Below, piece after piece: positions 1-12,751 of a stretch of DNA of 64,000 nt. A program made the translations under genes and the position numbers. Origin of the DNA: Muscardinus avellanarius. Lineage: Eukaryota > Chordata > Mammalia > Rodentia > Gliridae. The stretch covers positions 71,632,947 through 71,696,946 of the forward strand of contig OY726567.1 in NCBI GenBank assembly GCA_963383645.1, written 5' to 3'. Each line of letters begins with the position of its first letter. Position 1 is the first letter of the stretch. Under the pieces are notes generated by a model that saw nothing but the letters and a program-made list of their open reading frames with translations, was not told the DNA's origin and ran no database searches.

Positions 1-548
1 CTGCACTGAGCAATGGTGCACTCCAAGACCCACCCAAGGTACTGCTGGAGCACGCTCTTACCCCCATCTCCATTCAGTCCCCACATCCCCCAGCCACACT
101 GTCCCTGCGGACTCCAGAGACAATGGCCTTCTCCTCAGTACCCTCCTCCCCGGCATCCAAGACCCTGCAAGCCTCAGGTCTCATGCCCCTTCCATGAGCC
201 TGGCTAAGAGCTCCTGGTTCCCTGGGGCTGCCTCACATCTGCTCACTCCTCTACCTCCTGAGAGGAACCTGGGTGCAGGAGCCCCAAATTAGTCTCTCCT
301 GCCCAAGGACCATGTCCTGCTGTGCTGGCTCTCTCCTGGGGGCTGGGGGGGCAACGTATGTCTCCACGCCCCTACTCCTCCAGGAGACCCTCTCCTCTCC
401 AGCTCTGCCCCTACCCCCAGCCAGGTTTCTTTGGGCCATTCCTTATAGCCTTCCTGGCTCCAAGCCACCACTCTCCCATTTATTTTCCCACTGGTCATCT
501 TGCACGCCACCTCATATCCTGGAGTGTGTACCAAACCACACTTTTCCC
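1..548. other. Single-copy intronic sequence, GC-rich
   Basis: This pyrimidine-rich stretch has several short open frames on both strands that overlap one another. No splice-bounded exon or recognisable repeat was seen. Confidence 0.5.
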
Positions 549-717
549 CACCCCCAATACTGAGGATTAGGCCCATGACCACTGAGCTACACAACCAATC
601 CTTTTATACTTTGAGACAGAATCTCATTAAGTGTCCAAGCTGGCATCAAGCCTGTGATCCTCCTGCCTCAGACCCCCAAGTCGCTGGAATTACAGGTGTG
701 CATAATCACACTTGGCT
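549..717 (-). mobile_element. B1-dID SINE, diverged
   Basis: An ID-type tail (ACTGAGGATT, degenerate B box) leads into a B1 half with GATCCTCCTGCCTCAG and TGGAATTACAGGTGTG. Many mismatches mark an old copy. Confidence 0.75.
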
Positions 718-740
718 ATTGGCTGGTTGATTGATTGATT

Positions 741-817
741 TTGGTGGTACTGGGGACTGAGCCAGGGCCTTGGCCATGCTAGGCAAGCACTCTCTCCCTG
801 AGGTTCACCACCAGCCC
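741..817 (-). mobile_element. ID monomer SINE
   Basis: The reverse complement carries the tRNA-Ala-like body, including AGTGCTTGCCTAGCATGGCC and CAGTCCCCAGTACCACC. It keeps the longer ancestral anticodon-side segment that the dimer-type ID halves have lost. Confidence 0.75.
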
Positions 818-2142
818 GCCACCAAGCCACACTCTTCAATAGGGTACAGTTCTGTACAACTCCCTTGCTCAAACACTGGCTTCCTGCTACAGTGACAAGG
901 AAGCTGTCTAGGAGAGAGGCAGGCTCTGGGCAGGTGGAGTGCCACACCCTTGCCCAGTCTCCCCACAGCCACAAGGTCCTCCAAGACAGCCTGGTGCTGA
1001 GCACCGACAGCCAGGACAGCGGGAGAGAACCCCCGTCCAGTCTCAGGCAGGTGCCTCCAACGCCTCTAGGACGGCATGTGGGAACAGACTGCACTGGGTC
1101 CCTGCGTCCTCTGCGGGAGGAACAGGGGAGGGCCAGACGCAGAGAAGCCAGCCCAAGGAGGCCCAGCCAGGAAGACAGGACAGTCTGTCATGCCACTTGG
1201 ATCTCACTGGAGAGCTAGATTTGGAGTGCAATGGTCCACACAGACTGCAGACACAGCGTCCGGGGCTCACACGGGCATGATCATACCGCCTCCGGGGGCT
1301 TCAAGGAAGTCCAAGGACGGTGACAGCGGGGCTCCTGCAGGAGCATCCATGCCCCAGCTCCAGGGATGCTCCAGACCCAGGCTTCCAGGACAAAACTGGA
1401 TGGGACTGCCGTGAGGACCCTTCCAGCTCTGAGATGCCTGACAGACTCCTCCCCAGTAGCTGACCGACTCCCTGTCTCCACCGTGCTGAGAGGACCAGGC
1501 CACACAAGGCATCTGTACCTCCAACTGGAGCCTCACACCTACTCGCTGCCTGCCATGCCCAGACCCCTGCTGGCCCCGCCACACAGAGACAAGAGCAAGA
1601 GAAAGCTGTGGACCCACCCTACGCCATTCAGCCCAGAGCAGCTGAGGGCTCCCCTGCCTGGAGCCTCCCTGGAGGGGGATGGCACAATTTCACAGCTCCA
1701 TGCGGGCAGCTCATTAGCAGATGCATTGATCTTGCTTCTCAGGGTAAGCGTCTCTGAGCTCCATGTGGAGGGAGCAGGCACAGAATTAGGGCTGTCCTAG
1801 AACTTTTGCCGGAAACAGGCCATCAAGAGCCCAAGGACATCCGCCACCAGCACCAGAGCCACAGAAGCTGTGGCAGAAGCACGGCACACGGGCCATCTGC
1901 GGAAAGGACATCAGAGTGATACTTCCCCAAAACGCAAAGACCATCTCCACTTGCCCTCCTTGCTGCCTGCAGCCCATCCTTGGCTCACTCTGGACTGGCA
2001 CACAGCCTGGCACGGGTAAGAATGGCCTATGCGGATAGACAGATGTGTGTGGACAGACACCTGAGGGAGTGGCAGCCAAGTCACAGACACACAGATCAAG
2101 ATGGGGAAAGTCCAGGTATCCCCCGTCATTAAGAGTGCTGTG
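818..2142. other. Single-copy intronic sequence
   Basis: GC-rich DNA of about 1.3 kb. Overlapping open frames occur in several frames on both strands, as expected of stop-poor GC-rich sequence. I see no exon or repeat. Confidence 0.5.
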
Positions 2143-2313
2143 CTACCTGGGCATGGTGGCATATGACTTGGGAGGCTAAGACTGGAGGATCTCAGGTTCA
2201 AGGCCAACCTCAGCAGCTTAGCAAGACCTTTAGCAACTTAGCAAAACCTGTTCCAAAACGAAAAATAAAATAAGGCTCAGAGGCAGAACACCCCTGGGGT
2301 CAATCCCCAGTAA
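2143..2313 (+). mobile_element. B1-dID SINE, internally deleted
   Basis: It starts TGGGCATGGTGGCATATGAC, has lost part of the B1 A-box region, and ends TCAATCCCCAGTA before a short C/CA run. Confidence 0.8.
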
Positions 2314-2343
2314 GCCCCCCACCCCCCCACACACACATACACA

Positions 2344-2822
2344 TAAAGTGGTATGCTGCCAGTGAGACTAGAAGGAGAGGGACATGTGGCCCTTGGCTTA
2401 TGCTATCCTTCACATAAATGGTGGACTGACTTCCATAGGCTTGGTTTTAAGTTAAATAAATAAGAAAGAGAGAAGAGGTATACACACATTTAACTGCAAC
2501 TGGATGTTCTTGGTTGTTTCCCCCTCAACATGAGGGGTTGGTAAAGGGGACACATGTGTCTCTCCTAGCTCTGAGCCACACTCTTAGGTCAGAGTTGTAA
2601 TCCCCAAGTGGAGGCCTCCTGAGCCTGCCTCGTCAGTAAGAATGCAACCCAGCGAAGCCAGAACCATACAGCCTCTGCACACCCAGCAGGGCCGGCAGTG
2701 CACCACACTCACAGCACAGCGTGCACAGGTGCTGTGTTGAGCGAAAGCGCCACCCACTGGGGGCTTACCACTCACATGACTTGCTGCGTACTATGCCTCA
2801 AAATGGTTTAATTAATATTTTC
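2344..2822. other. Single-copy intronic sequence
   Basis: No exon, repeat or motif recognised between two SINEs. Confidence 0.45.
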
Positions 2823-3190
2823 CAGCCAGGTGCGGTGGTGCACACCTATAATCCCAGCTCTTGGAAGGTTGAGACAGGAGGACCGCAGACTAGAAGCCAG
2901 TCTCAGTTACTTAGTGAGACTCTCTCAGCAGCTTAGACTGTTTCAAAATAAAAAACAAAAAGGGCTGGGGGTGGAGCCGGGCGTGGTGGTGCACTCTTTT
3001 ATTCCCAGGGTTTGGGAGGCTGAGACAGGAGGATCGCACAGGTTCAAAGCCAGCCGCAGCTACTTAGTGAGGCTCTCAGCAACTTAGTGAGACCCTGTTT
3101 ACAAAAAAAGTATAAAATATGTTGGGGAGTGTAGTCTGAAGGTATAAAAGGCCCTGGGTTTCACCCCTAGTGCCACACACACAAAAAAAG
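2823..3190 (+). mobile_element. Nested pair of B1-dID SINEs
   Basis: An older B1 half (2823-2960) runs into GGGCTGGGGGTGGA and is broken by a second dimer from about 2976 (GCCGGGCGTGGTGG) to a CA/A tail. The second copy thus lies in the linker or ID part of the first. Confidence 0.75.
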
Positions 3191-5365
3191 TGGTGGAGAC
3201 TGAGTGCCAAGGATGGCTCCCAGTGCTGGAGGAGAGTGGCGCCTGTGTGCCGAGGGACGTCTGGGTGCCACCTGCACAGGAGAAGATGCAGACACTTGCT
3301 CAAAGCCAAACTCAAATGTTCTGACCCCAGAACTGGGACACTAAGGTGGGCGGACCCTGTCTGTGTCCACCCAGCACTCTGATCTCGGGGCCCACTGCCC
3401 AGTCACCCAGTTTTCTGGTGGGACTATCTTCCACTGACCCTGCAGGCCACAAGGCTAAGTGCACAAAAAGATGACACCTGTCCCCCTCCACTGAAACAAG
3501 TCCACAGGACAGCGAGAGAGCTCAGCTAGTCCGGTGGCCAAATGAAAGTCGACACACTAGAGCCCAGGATAGCCATACGGCGTCACGGGCGGACATAGAT
3601 GGGGCACAGAAGGCACAGGAGCCTGCTCCGAGGCCGGCTCAAGGGTGCCCGCACCCTCTGTGATATGTGAGGTGGCCGCTGTGGTGCTTCTCTCTCTGAC
3701 AAGCAGAGGTGGGCCACCTGGGCACCGGGTAGCCCTGGACACTCAGAAGCAGGGAGAAGGACAGCACCCAGGAGTCTGGCTCCTTCGAGGACACATGGGG
3801 GAGTGACTCCAAACCCCGGGAGGGGCAGAAGCCTCAGCAGAGTGACAACTCCACCGGAAGACTGATGGGGACTGGGGACGAGGAAGCTGGTCTTGAGGCA
3901 ATTAAGCGTACTTCGGAGTGGGCTTGGCAGACGGTGCCAGATCGATAGACTCCCTCCAGTGCGCGCCCCTGCAGGTAAGGAATCAATCAGGAGAAGGCCT
4001 CCCAACCTGTTCCCGCTGAGCAAAGAATCAAAGCTGTTTACCATCCAGGCCCAGAAATGAATAAATAAAGCCACCAATTAGTCAGCACCCTTTGTCTCTC
4101 TAGCAAGAGCTTTTAGTTACTTCAAAAAAGCCGGTGCCCTGCAAGGCCTTCCATTAAGGCACAAAGGCATGCTCCGGGCTCCGGAGGAGAAAGAGGCAGG
4201 GTGGGAGCAGAGAGACCCTGGGTATGGCCTGCAGCCGCAGCTGCTCTGGGCAGCCAGGTACAGATTCTCAGGAGCCAAGAAGAAGGTGCCGCAGAAACCC
4301 CCAGCTCTCACACGTCATTCTAAACCCCTGGCAATCTGACAGCCCGGCAGTTCCAGAAACCGGCTTTCTGCCCCTAAAAGCTCAGTATCCATCCAACTCA
4401 GAGCCTGTTCCTATGCTCAGCTTCTCATTCAGCCCCCACGCCTGTGATCTCCTCTAGCCCGCCCCTTGGCAAAGTAGGGAGCCAGCAATCAGGCAAAATA
4501 GCAGCACACCTGCCCTGCCAGGATGGTCCCTTGGGAGACCTGCACCAGTCCCTCTCACCCAAGAGGACACCAGAAAGCTGACACACGCCCTTACCTGGGA
4601 CTGAGGTCTCTACTGCAAGGATGCCAGTGGATGAGTCCAGAGCCACACAGGGGCTTACGATGACAAGACCCAATGCTGCAGAGCCAGACGTCATGGCGGG
4701 GTCTTGTCACCCCCAAATCCCAGCAGCAATGCAGCTGGGACAAAATCATAGGCAACACACACAGGGCAGGCTGCACGACACCAGTGCCAAGACCCCTCAG
4801 CTGATCCTGAGAAGGGAACCGCCGGGGCTGCTGATGGCCCCCACCTTTCCACACCCAGGGGCCAGGCTCCTAAGCCCTCTGGCTTCAGCAAAATAGACAC
4901 AAGGAGATGAGCAGGAATTATGGGTTCAGCCCCCAGTGAAGAACAGATGCCCCAGGCAGAAGCACCAACCACCACTGGGGACGGAGAGGGAAGATGATGG
5001 AGGGGACAGAGAGCACAGAGACTCAGGAGCAGAGCCACGGGGAAGGTCTGCAGCCTTGAGGGACACACAGGAAGGAGCTGCCCTAGGAACCAACCAGAAA
5101 CAGATGGCACCAGGGCATGGGGGCAGAATACAGAGGGCCTCCTGCCCCTGTTCTACTCAGGGCCTATCTGGCAGGGGACATCGGTTGGGGCAGCACCAAC
5201 ACCCACAGCAGCACCTGCCCCATCCCTCACTCAAGAAACCTCCATTCACTCGCTTTGGGCATGGGAGCCATGGCAGACACAAGAGTAAGGGCCAGCACCT
5301 CTGAATTTCTTTGGGACAATGCAGGAGGCACTTTACCAGAGGCACCTAAGGTAGAGGAGCACCGG
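3191..5365. other. Single-copy intronic sequence with a possible conserved core near 3880-4110
   Basis: 2.2 kb without recognised repeats. Positions 3880-4110 are relatively AT-rich with AATTAAG, AATCAATCAGG and CAATTAG motifs against a GC-rich background, which suggests a homeodomain-type regulatory element. No exon seen. Confidence 0.3.
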
Positions 5366-5788
5366 AGCCAGGCATGGTGGCACACACTTGTAATCCTAGT
5401 ACTTGGAAGGCTGAGACAGGAGGATTGCAGGTTCACAGCCAGCTTTAGCTATTTAGTGAAGCTATCTGCAACTTAGTGCGATCCTATTTCTAAATATATT
5501 TTTTTAAATCAGGCTGGGAGCCAGGTGTATGTAATTCCAGTATTTGGGAGGCTGAGACAAGAGGATCACAGGTTTGCAGCCAGCCTCAGCTACTTAGTGA
5601 GGCCCTCTGCAACTTAGTGAGACCCTGTTTCAAAATTAAGAATAAAAAGTAGGGCTTGGGAGGGGGGTGTGGCGCAGAGGTAGAATGCCCCTGGGTTCAA
5701 CCCCCAGTTCTGGGGGAAAATAAATCAGGCTGGGGATGTCGCTCAGAGGTAGAATGTCCCTGGGTTCAATCCCCAGTATCACAAAAAA
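5366..5788 (+). mobile_element. SINE sandwich: B1 half, full B1-dID, ID half
   Basis: A B1 half at 5366-5500 reaches its A/T-rich linker and GGCTGGGAG. A second dimer follows at about 5517-5722, and a separate ID half (GGCTGGGGATGTCGCTCAGA) at 5729-5788 completes the outer element. Confidence 0.75.
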
Positions 5789-7166
5789 GGAAGGGCACAA
5801 GGATGGTGCCTGGGAACCAGGGGGGCCCTGGGCTTGAGGAAAGAAACGCAGAGGAAGAGCACAGACCCAGACGGTGGGCAGGTGTCCTGAGAAGGAGCGA
5901 GGGCGCCCTCATGCAGCATGCGCTGAGGGCGAGTGGGGCCCGAGCAGGAGCAGATACCTGCACCTGCGAGGCCAGTCCCAGGTGCTTCCCATGAGCCGCG
6001 CAACCAGTTCAGCAAGCACACCACATGAACCAACAAGTCCAGTCCTCACAGGCCCCAGGCACGCATGAAACAGAGCAAGGGCCGGCCACAGCAAACACTC
6101 GCAGCCAGGGAAGGCCAGTCAAAGCAAAGACCCAACAGCAAACGGAGGCTGAGCAGGGGGCGAGCCACAGGGAGAAGGAAGACACAGGGCTGTGAGGAGT
6201 CACAAAGGGCCCACTGTAGTACAAGTCGCCTCCTAGTCGGCCGAGTGACCCTCGGTGCTCCCAGCAAATCCTGGACTCGAGGAGGGCAACTGCAGGGCAG
6301 ACGCCAACACCGCAGAGAGCTCCGGTTCCTGCAGAGACCAGTGGGGGAGATCAGGCACCCCCTGCCTGGCTGGCCCTGCCGGCAAGAGCCAAGCCCCGGC
6401 CACCCTGTGACAGTCCTTCATCCTATCCACTGGTACCATGTGACAGTTAACATTTCAGAAAACCAGGCAATTATGCCCTCCCCAGCCTGTGAAATGAGGC
6501 TCCACCTGTACTTTTAAGACAAGATTTTTGACATGGAGTTTCAAACACCCTCTGCATATGTATGAGTTCTCATCTGTCTGCATGAGCCCAGGGACAGGCC
6601 TGGCTCACTCGATTCCCACACCGCACAGAGCACCTATCTGTCAAGGCAAGGGCTCGAGATTGCTGAATGTTCCCAAACCGGGGACGATGATTAGCCGCTG
6701 GCCCTCTTTTTGGAAGGAAGAGGACGCACACTCAGGAGGAGTCCAGGGGCTAAGTAGCACTTCTCCAGAACTATCTCAAGACTGGACTGAGGCCGCTTAC
6801 ATCTCCAATAATGACCTCCCGGGGTCTTTGAAAAAGATGAAGACAGCAGGGAAAAAGACTCCTTGACATTTGTCCAGCTTTGCAGTCTCAGGCAAACAGG
6901 CTACCTGTAAAGCCAGCTCAAAGCATCTGCTTAAAAGCGAGCAGCTCCCAGCTTCGCGGAGAGCAGCCAATTAGAGCACGCTGCCGTCCTTTTGCCGCCT
7001 GACATTTACGGTGCCGTGGAGGAAAAAAGCAGGCGGTGGTCAGCAGGTCTTGGGACAAGGAAAGACTCATGTGTTGTTGTTGTTCATAAGTAAGCTGCCC
7101 CCGGGCAGCAGAGCCCTGGACGCAGGCCCAAAGACTGCTCTCGCTAACACTTTTTTATTTTGTTTT
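5789..7166. other. Single-copy intronic sequence
   Basis: GC-rich to about 6.5 kb and then more balanced. Chance open frames of up to 150 codons overlap on both strands. No exon, pseudogene or repeat recognised. Confidence 0.5.
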
Positions 7167-7355
7167 TTTGTACTGGGGATTAATCCAGAGGCGTTTCTAC
7201 TTCATCAGAGCTTCGCTCTCTGCCCTATTTTATTTATTTATTATTTTTAACAGGCTCTTCTTAAGTTATTGAGGGCCTTGAACCTACAGTCCTCAATCTT
7301 CTTGTCTTGGCCTTCTATGTACTGGGATCACAGATGAATGCCACCATGCCTGGCT
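7167..7355 (-). mobile_element. B1-dID SINE, diverged
   Basis: GTACTGGGGATTAATCCAGA opens the antisense ID half and the B1 half ends GCCACCATGCCTGGC. The linker is expanded into TTTATTTATTTATT. Confidence 0.75.
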
Positions 7356-7378
7356 CCTTTTATTTATTTATTTATTGA

Positions 7379-7573
7379 TTTGGTGGTACTGGGGTTCCTG
7401 GAAGCCCTTCTACCTCCGGGCTACACTCCCAGACCTATTTTTTTTTTTTACTTTTTTATTTGGAAACAGGCTCTCTTAAAGCCAGCACACGCGGCTGGCT
7501 TCGAACCTGCGCGATCCTCCTGTCTCCGCCTCCCAAGCGCAGGGATTACAAGCGTGTGCCACCACACCCGGCT
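7379..7573 (-). mobile_element. B1-dID SINE, young 'GGCTTAAGAGACC' subfamily
   Basis: The antisense copy carries all subfamily marks: CTTCTACCTCCGGGCTACAC, a GGTTCCTGGAAGCCC tail and the shortened B1/ID junction (GGCTCTCTTAAAGCCAGC). It is little diverged. Confidence 0.85.
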
Positions 7574-7600
7574 TCCTTTTTTAATTTTAAAACAGGTTCT

Positions 7601-7818
7601 CACCAGGGCATAGTGGCGCACGCTTGTAAACCCCGCGCTTGGGAGGCAGAGACAGGAGGATAGTGCAGGTTCAAAGCCAGCCACGCTGGCTTAAGAGACC
7701 CTGTTCCCAAATAAAAATATTAAAAAAAAAAAATAGGTCTGGGAGTGTAGCCCGGAAGTAGAAAGGCTTCCAGGAACCCCAGTACCACCAAAAAAAAACA
7801 AAAAAAACAAAAAAAAAA
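7601..7818 (+). mobile_element. B1-dID SINE, young 'GGCTTAAGAGACC' subfamily
   Basis: In opposite orientation to the copy just upstream. The B1 head (GGGCATAGTGGCGCACGCTT) is followed by GCTGGCTTAAGAGACCCTGT and the GAAAGGCTTCCAGGAACCCC end. It sits inside the linker of an older minus-strand dimer whose parts flank it (AACAGGTTCTCA on both sides). Confidence 0.85.
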
Positions 7819-7942
7819 ACAGGTTCTCAGTAAGTTGCTCAGAGTCTTGATAAATTGCTGAGCCTGGCCTTGAACCTGCGATTCTCCTGTCTTAGCCTCC
7901 CAAGAACTGAGATTACAAATGTGTACCACAGTGCCTGGCTCC
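7819..7942 (-). mobile_element. B1 half of the SINE interrupted by the preceding insertion
   Basis: It resumes at AACAGGTTCTCAGTAAGTTG and ends CCACAGTGCCTGGC. The repeated AACAGGTTCTCA on the far side of the inserted copy looks like its target-site duplication. Confidence 0.7.
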
Positions 7943-10900
7943 TTACCGGCCACTTCCAACCACAGCATGGCAAGGTCAGCACCACAGGGTCCTCACCACT
8001 AAGTTCCTGCAAAGACCTAGCAAGATGGCAGCAGAACTGGATGCTGGAAACGGGAACAGACACCTACAAGGGCTATGGTACAACCACATACTAGAAATGC
8101 CTACTAGAAGCCACCCAGGGGCTTCCAAGTCACCAATCAAAGTAGAAAACTCAACCTATAAGAGGATCAGGAAACAGGCAGCTTCAAATAAAAACACAGG
8201 TGCTACAGAGACCTGCCACGGTATGGCAGAGGTGGGTGCTTACCCCCGAGGGTGAGCTCCTGCTGAGCACCAGACCAAGGACCAAGGTCCATGACCACCA
8301 CAGCAAGACCTGCTTCCCTCTCAGTGGGGGAAGAACAGGGCGAGCAGAGCCCTGACCCATAAACCAGGCCCCGGACACAGAGGCGTGCACTGAGCAGCCC
8401 CAGAAACAGAACGTGCCTGGTGCCTCTGGGTGGTCCCTCCAGGGCTCTGCTGTGCCCGGCACACCTCAGCACCTGGCTCAGAAAACTCTCGGTGTGAGAG
8501 CCTTGGGAAGGCCCCCCAGCATGGCTGCTCTCCTCACCCCCAGGGCTGAGCATGCAGGTGGAACCCGCTCCTCCTGCGAGGAAGTGGTTTGGCCAACACT
8601 CGGGCAGTTTTTAGGCTGTCATCAGCCACATAGAGCCATGCACTTGGCAAGGCAGGCGTCCAGCAACCCACCGTCCCTGCCGTTGGCTGGGCTTCCTCAG
8701 AAACCAGACCTCAGAACAGATGAGCCAATTCACCCTGCCCAGCAAAGCAGCCGTGCACCCCTGAGGCACTTCCAACAGCAGTGAGTTAGAACTAAGGACC
8801 TGTCACAAGCAAGCTGGCGGCGTGAGGGACTGTGCTCGAGAGCCACGTAACGGGCACAACACACCAAGGGCCTGCCCAGGGAAGCAGGAGCATGCACACA
8901 GGGCGGGGACACCCAAGTGCTCCTGAAGAAGGGCCCCCGAATCCCCACCCAGACCAGCACAGGGAAATACACACGCCTGCAGCAGTTGCTCCTGCAGGGC
9001 CCAGGTCCTTTGCAGCTGAGGAAACACTAGGCTGGAATCACCTCCCCAGGCCTCCTGCAGCAAGAGACAGACAGGCCAGCAGTTCTGCAGCCTTCAGCAG
9101 AAGGGAGGAAAGGCGTCTGGGGTGGCTGCGGAAGGACACCTGAGCGTACAGCACCTGGGCAAGAAAAGGGGTGGTGGGGGCTGGAGGTGAGGCTGAGGCA
9201 GTCCTGATGCTTGTCAGAATCTAGGGGCCATCCTGAGAGCAACAGAGAGACAGCTCATAGAGGGCCTTCAGCCTCACTGGGAGGAAACAGCTGGACGGCC
9301 CCGGGCAGGGCTGAAACTAGGAGGATGGGCCAAGCTCCACTCGGTGCTGGTGGAGGAAGGAGACAGAAACCACCCTCAGGGTCTAGCTTAGGAAGGGAGA
9401 GGACAGCAGCACTGCTCTGTAGAGTTCACAGTCAGGGTCACAGTCCAGGAAAAAGAGCAAGTACAGCCTCCAACCATGACAAGAATCTGAGGCCCACAGT
9501 GGCCCTGGGTCTACACCCTCACTCCCACTGAACAGCACTTGCTCCAGGGAAGTGCCGGAGAGCCGGCTGATCACCAGGGGTTTCCGTGCTAAATTTTCAG
9601 AGCTGAGATCGGGCAAAAGGCCTCTGGAGACAATGAAGTCTGTGGGTGCTGGGTCCCCACATGTGCATGCTACAGGACAGTGGGAATAGACAACCCAGAA
9701 GCTGGTCCGAACTATTATCTGCCACATGGCCTTGGGCAAGAGACTCTGACTCACACCCGAGGGAAAAGACAGTGCTGACCTCTTAGAACCCCATGAGACC
9801 CAGAGGACCAAATGTGAGGTGCTGCTACAAAGCGGGCACCCAGCAAACCGAAGGCTTCCTAAATCATAGCCGTGGTTCAAAGCATGTACGGAGACTACTC
9901 CAGTTCATAATAAATTCACTCTATCTTGGGCCCGCTGAGTACTTCTCCAGCTGCGGAAGCCATTGCCCCAGATTATTTCCCAATCAATTTGGCTCTCGCA
10001 AAACTCGATAATTATTCCATTTCGCAGGGTTCTTTATAGTTCTCTGGTCTCCGACTAATTGTTTCACATTTCGGTCACTGAACTGCATTTGTCATCGGCT
10101 GCTCAATCACCTCGCATGGCACCAAATGGCTCTGTTTAAAACCTGGCAGCCATCCGTGGTGCGCAGCACTGGTCACTCGGCCAGGAGGCCATGCCATCAG
10201 GGGACCAGGCAGCCTGGCCTCGTCAAACAAGAAGCTCGTTAGCTGAGGAGCCCCAAAAACCACGAGACATGAAGACTGTCTTGAGAAGATGACCCTTCAG
10301 GAGAGCCCCGGACAGCCTGCTTCTACAACAGACACCTCTGGTGGGAACCATCTAATCAGGACTCCTTGGCAGACAGCACGTGGGCATGCCTCTCTTCAAA
10401 CATGTGCACAGGGACTAGTGAGAACCACCAATAACACACCATTAATTTCTGTCAAAGAGAGCTGAGGGTTTGGCCTGGCACCTTGGCCACTGCCGGGTCT
10501 CCAGCACAAAAACTGGGTCAGGTACAGCCAAGAGTCACCCAGCAGGATCAATGAAACCAATACTCTCTGCCAATGCCCGGCCCTCCCACCTCTGAAGGCC
10601 CTCTCTGTCTTGAGACTGGCAGCAGCTGGACTTGCCCTCTGGATTCCCTGCAGAACCCCCAGCTATACATGGCTTCCCAGGGCCCAGGAGCAGGAGACCC
10701 AGCCACGGAAGGCTGAATCTCTGCTCCAGCCTCCACTCTCCCACAAAATAGGGAGGTTTACAAAGGTTACAAAGTCTATAAAAAAGTCTACCAGGAGGGG
10801 AGATGGGCACTCCTAGCTTCCCAATAGAGGGCAGCGTGCTCAGAATGCCTGGATTATTAGGGAGCCAGCTGCCGAGCCCCATCATATGACCAGAGTGGAG

Positions 10901-12455
10901 CAGTTCATCAACCCTACCTAGGCAGGCTCCAGGGGAGGCTGTGATGGAAACAGAGATGAGGGGCCCTGCAAAAAGAGACTTGGATTTGTGGCTGGCAACT
11001 CTTGGACCTTTTCTCCAGGCCCAGAGCCAGTGGGCCCTCAGTGCAACAGCCACTGAGAGCCAGGTCGGGAACAGTGAGGTGACCGTGTTGGCAGGACTCT
11101 CCGAGACACTCAAGCCACGCTGCTGGAGACACCAGGCTGGGACAGCCAGGAGGTGGGGAAAGCAGGGGACACAGGACAAAGGCCTGGAAGCGGTGTTCAC
11201 CTGCCACTGGGGAAGGGCTGAGCAGATATCTGGCCCTGTGGAAAGCCTCTTGTAACAGGTAGGGAAAGAAAGGTTTATCTCTGCGGGACCATGTCATGCA
11301 GACGGGTCAAGCGCTGCTTCCAACGGCTCCTTGGGGCTCCCCGCTGATGCCCACTGCTGCCTGGCAACATCCCTTCTTTGTGCATTTGAATCTATCACCT
11401 GCTGGTGACAGGATTCTGAGGGGAACTGGCGACTCTCAAACAGAACCATGCACAAAACCTCCCAATGCTGGCCCTGGGCACTTCCTCCTAGGAAGGGAGG
11501 ACATGTGGTGATCCGTCCCTCCAGAGGCCACCATCTGAGGGAAGGTGGCAGGCCAACCGTCATCTCCTTGCCGAGAGGAAGACAAGCAAAACAGACATGT
11601 GGCTGGACCTGCTGGCTTCACGCCTCTGCCCGCAGATCAGAAAACAACTGTAGTTATATCTGCACACATGCGAGGCAGCCTGAGCAGCTCAATCCAAGGA
11701 GCACGGCTGACGGCCTCCCCCGGGGTCCTGTCTGGACACGAGGACGGTGCTCAGTGCCGCCACGACTGTCAGAGGGGCAGACAGGCAGGCAGAAGGCCGA
11801 TGGGCACAGAGGGACTCGGCGCCTGCAGGAACCCACTGCCAGGAGGGCCCTGATGAGTCTGGAAGGCTGTGCGTTTGGTGCCCGGCAGCAAGTGAAGGAA
11901 AGGCTTCCCGAGAGGAAGGGCGCGCCTCGGGATGGTCTTGTGGATAAGTACACGCCACCTGGCTACGGCCTGCCGGCCTCAGAAGCACCTTCTCTGTGTC
12001 AAGGGACAGGCCTCCCCACACGAGACCTCGAGAGGTCTGTATGTCTCCCTGCCAACTGCCGGCCTCCAACGCCAACTCAGTCCCCATCTGAGACACCAGC
12101 ATCGCGCCACGAGCCCAGCAGCAGGTGCCCTCCCCCCTACCAGTGCAGTGGACGCCTGAATGTATTTGCCCTAAGCTCCCCAGGGCTGACCATGGCCACA
12201 GCCTGCTGGAGGCCATGCAGCTAGCAGGGCCCAGTTGGCAGCTGGCATCATGGGTTCCCTGCGCTGTCTCCAAGCTCCCAGAGGATGCTACCACCTGCCT
12301 CTGCCTGCAGAGCCAGGGCTTTTCTAGAGAAGGACCTGAACAGACAGTAACGAAACCTGAGGCTCTTGTGCCGGGGACTGGAATGCCAAATGCAGCACGG
12401 AATCCAGGAGGTCAAATTCTCTCCCTGGAAACTAATTTTGTATGTGGTGGGGTGG
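7943..12455. other. Longest single-copy block of the window (4.5 kb)
   Basis: GC-rich intron holding chance ORFs, the longest being 258 codons on the plus strand at 11448-12224, with a 201-codon frame on the other strand in the same place. None shows a known domain or exon boundary. An AT-rich island at 9890-10140 with repeated TAATT/ATTA motifs is described separately. Confidence 0.5.
9890..10140. other. Candidate conserved non-coding element
   Basis: AT-rich island inside GC-rich single-copy sequence. It contains CCCAATCAATTTGGC, CGATAATTATTCC and GACTAATTGTTTCAC, with no repeat signature and no long open frame. Composition suggests constraint or homeobox-type binding sites; conservation itself cannot be seen from one genome. 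Confidence 0.25.
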
Positions 12456-12658
12456 GGGTGATACCTAAGGATGGAATCCGGGGACATTCCACCTCCGAGC
12501 TACATCCTCGGCCCTTTCATTTTTTGCTTTTTGAAACAGGGTCTCACTAGGTTGCTGAGAATCTCGCTACAGTGTTGAGACTATCCTCAAACCTATGATC
12601 CTTCTATCTCAGCCTCCCAAACCCTGGGATTATAAGCATATGCCACCAAGCCCAGTTT
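12456..12658 (-). mobile_element. B1-dID SINE
   Basis: GGTGATACCTAAGGATGGAA starts the antisense ID half, and CATATGCCACCAAGCCCAG ends the B1 half. Confidence 0.8.
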
Positions 12659-12751
12659 GGAAACTAATCTTTGAGGGTATCTTTAAATGAACATTAAGAT
12701 ATGTTATGCAGCAAATTATAAGAAAGTCACAAATTCTTAAGATAGATCATG

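Noticed and set aside
10535..11200. 221-codon minus-strand open frame on the MAD1L1 strand
   Set aside because: Sequence does not resemble Mad1 or any family I know. Overlapping frames on both strands point to chance.
11448..12224. 258-codon plus-strand open frame
   Set aside because: GC-rich DNA with a 201-codon frame on the opposite strand in the same place. No domain, low-complexity composition, no splice sites or recognised homologue.
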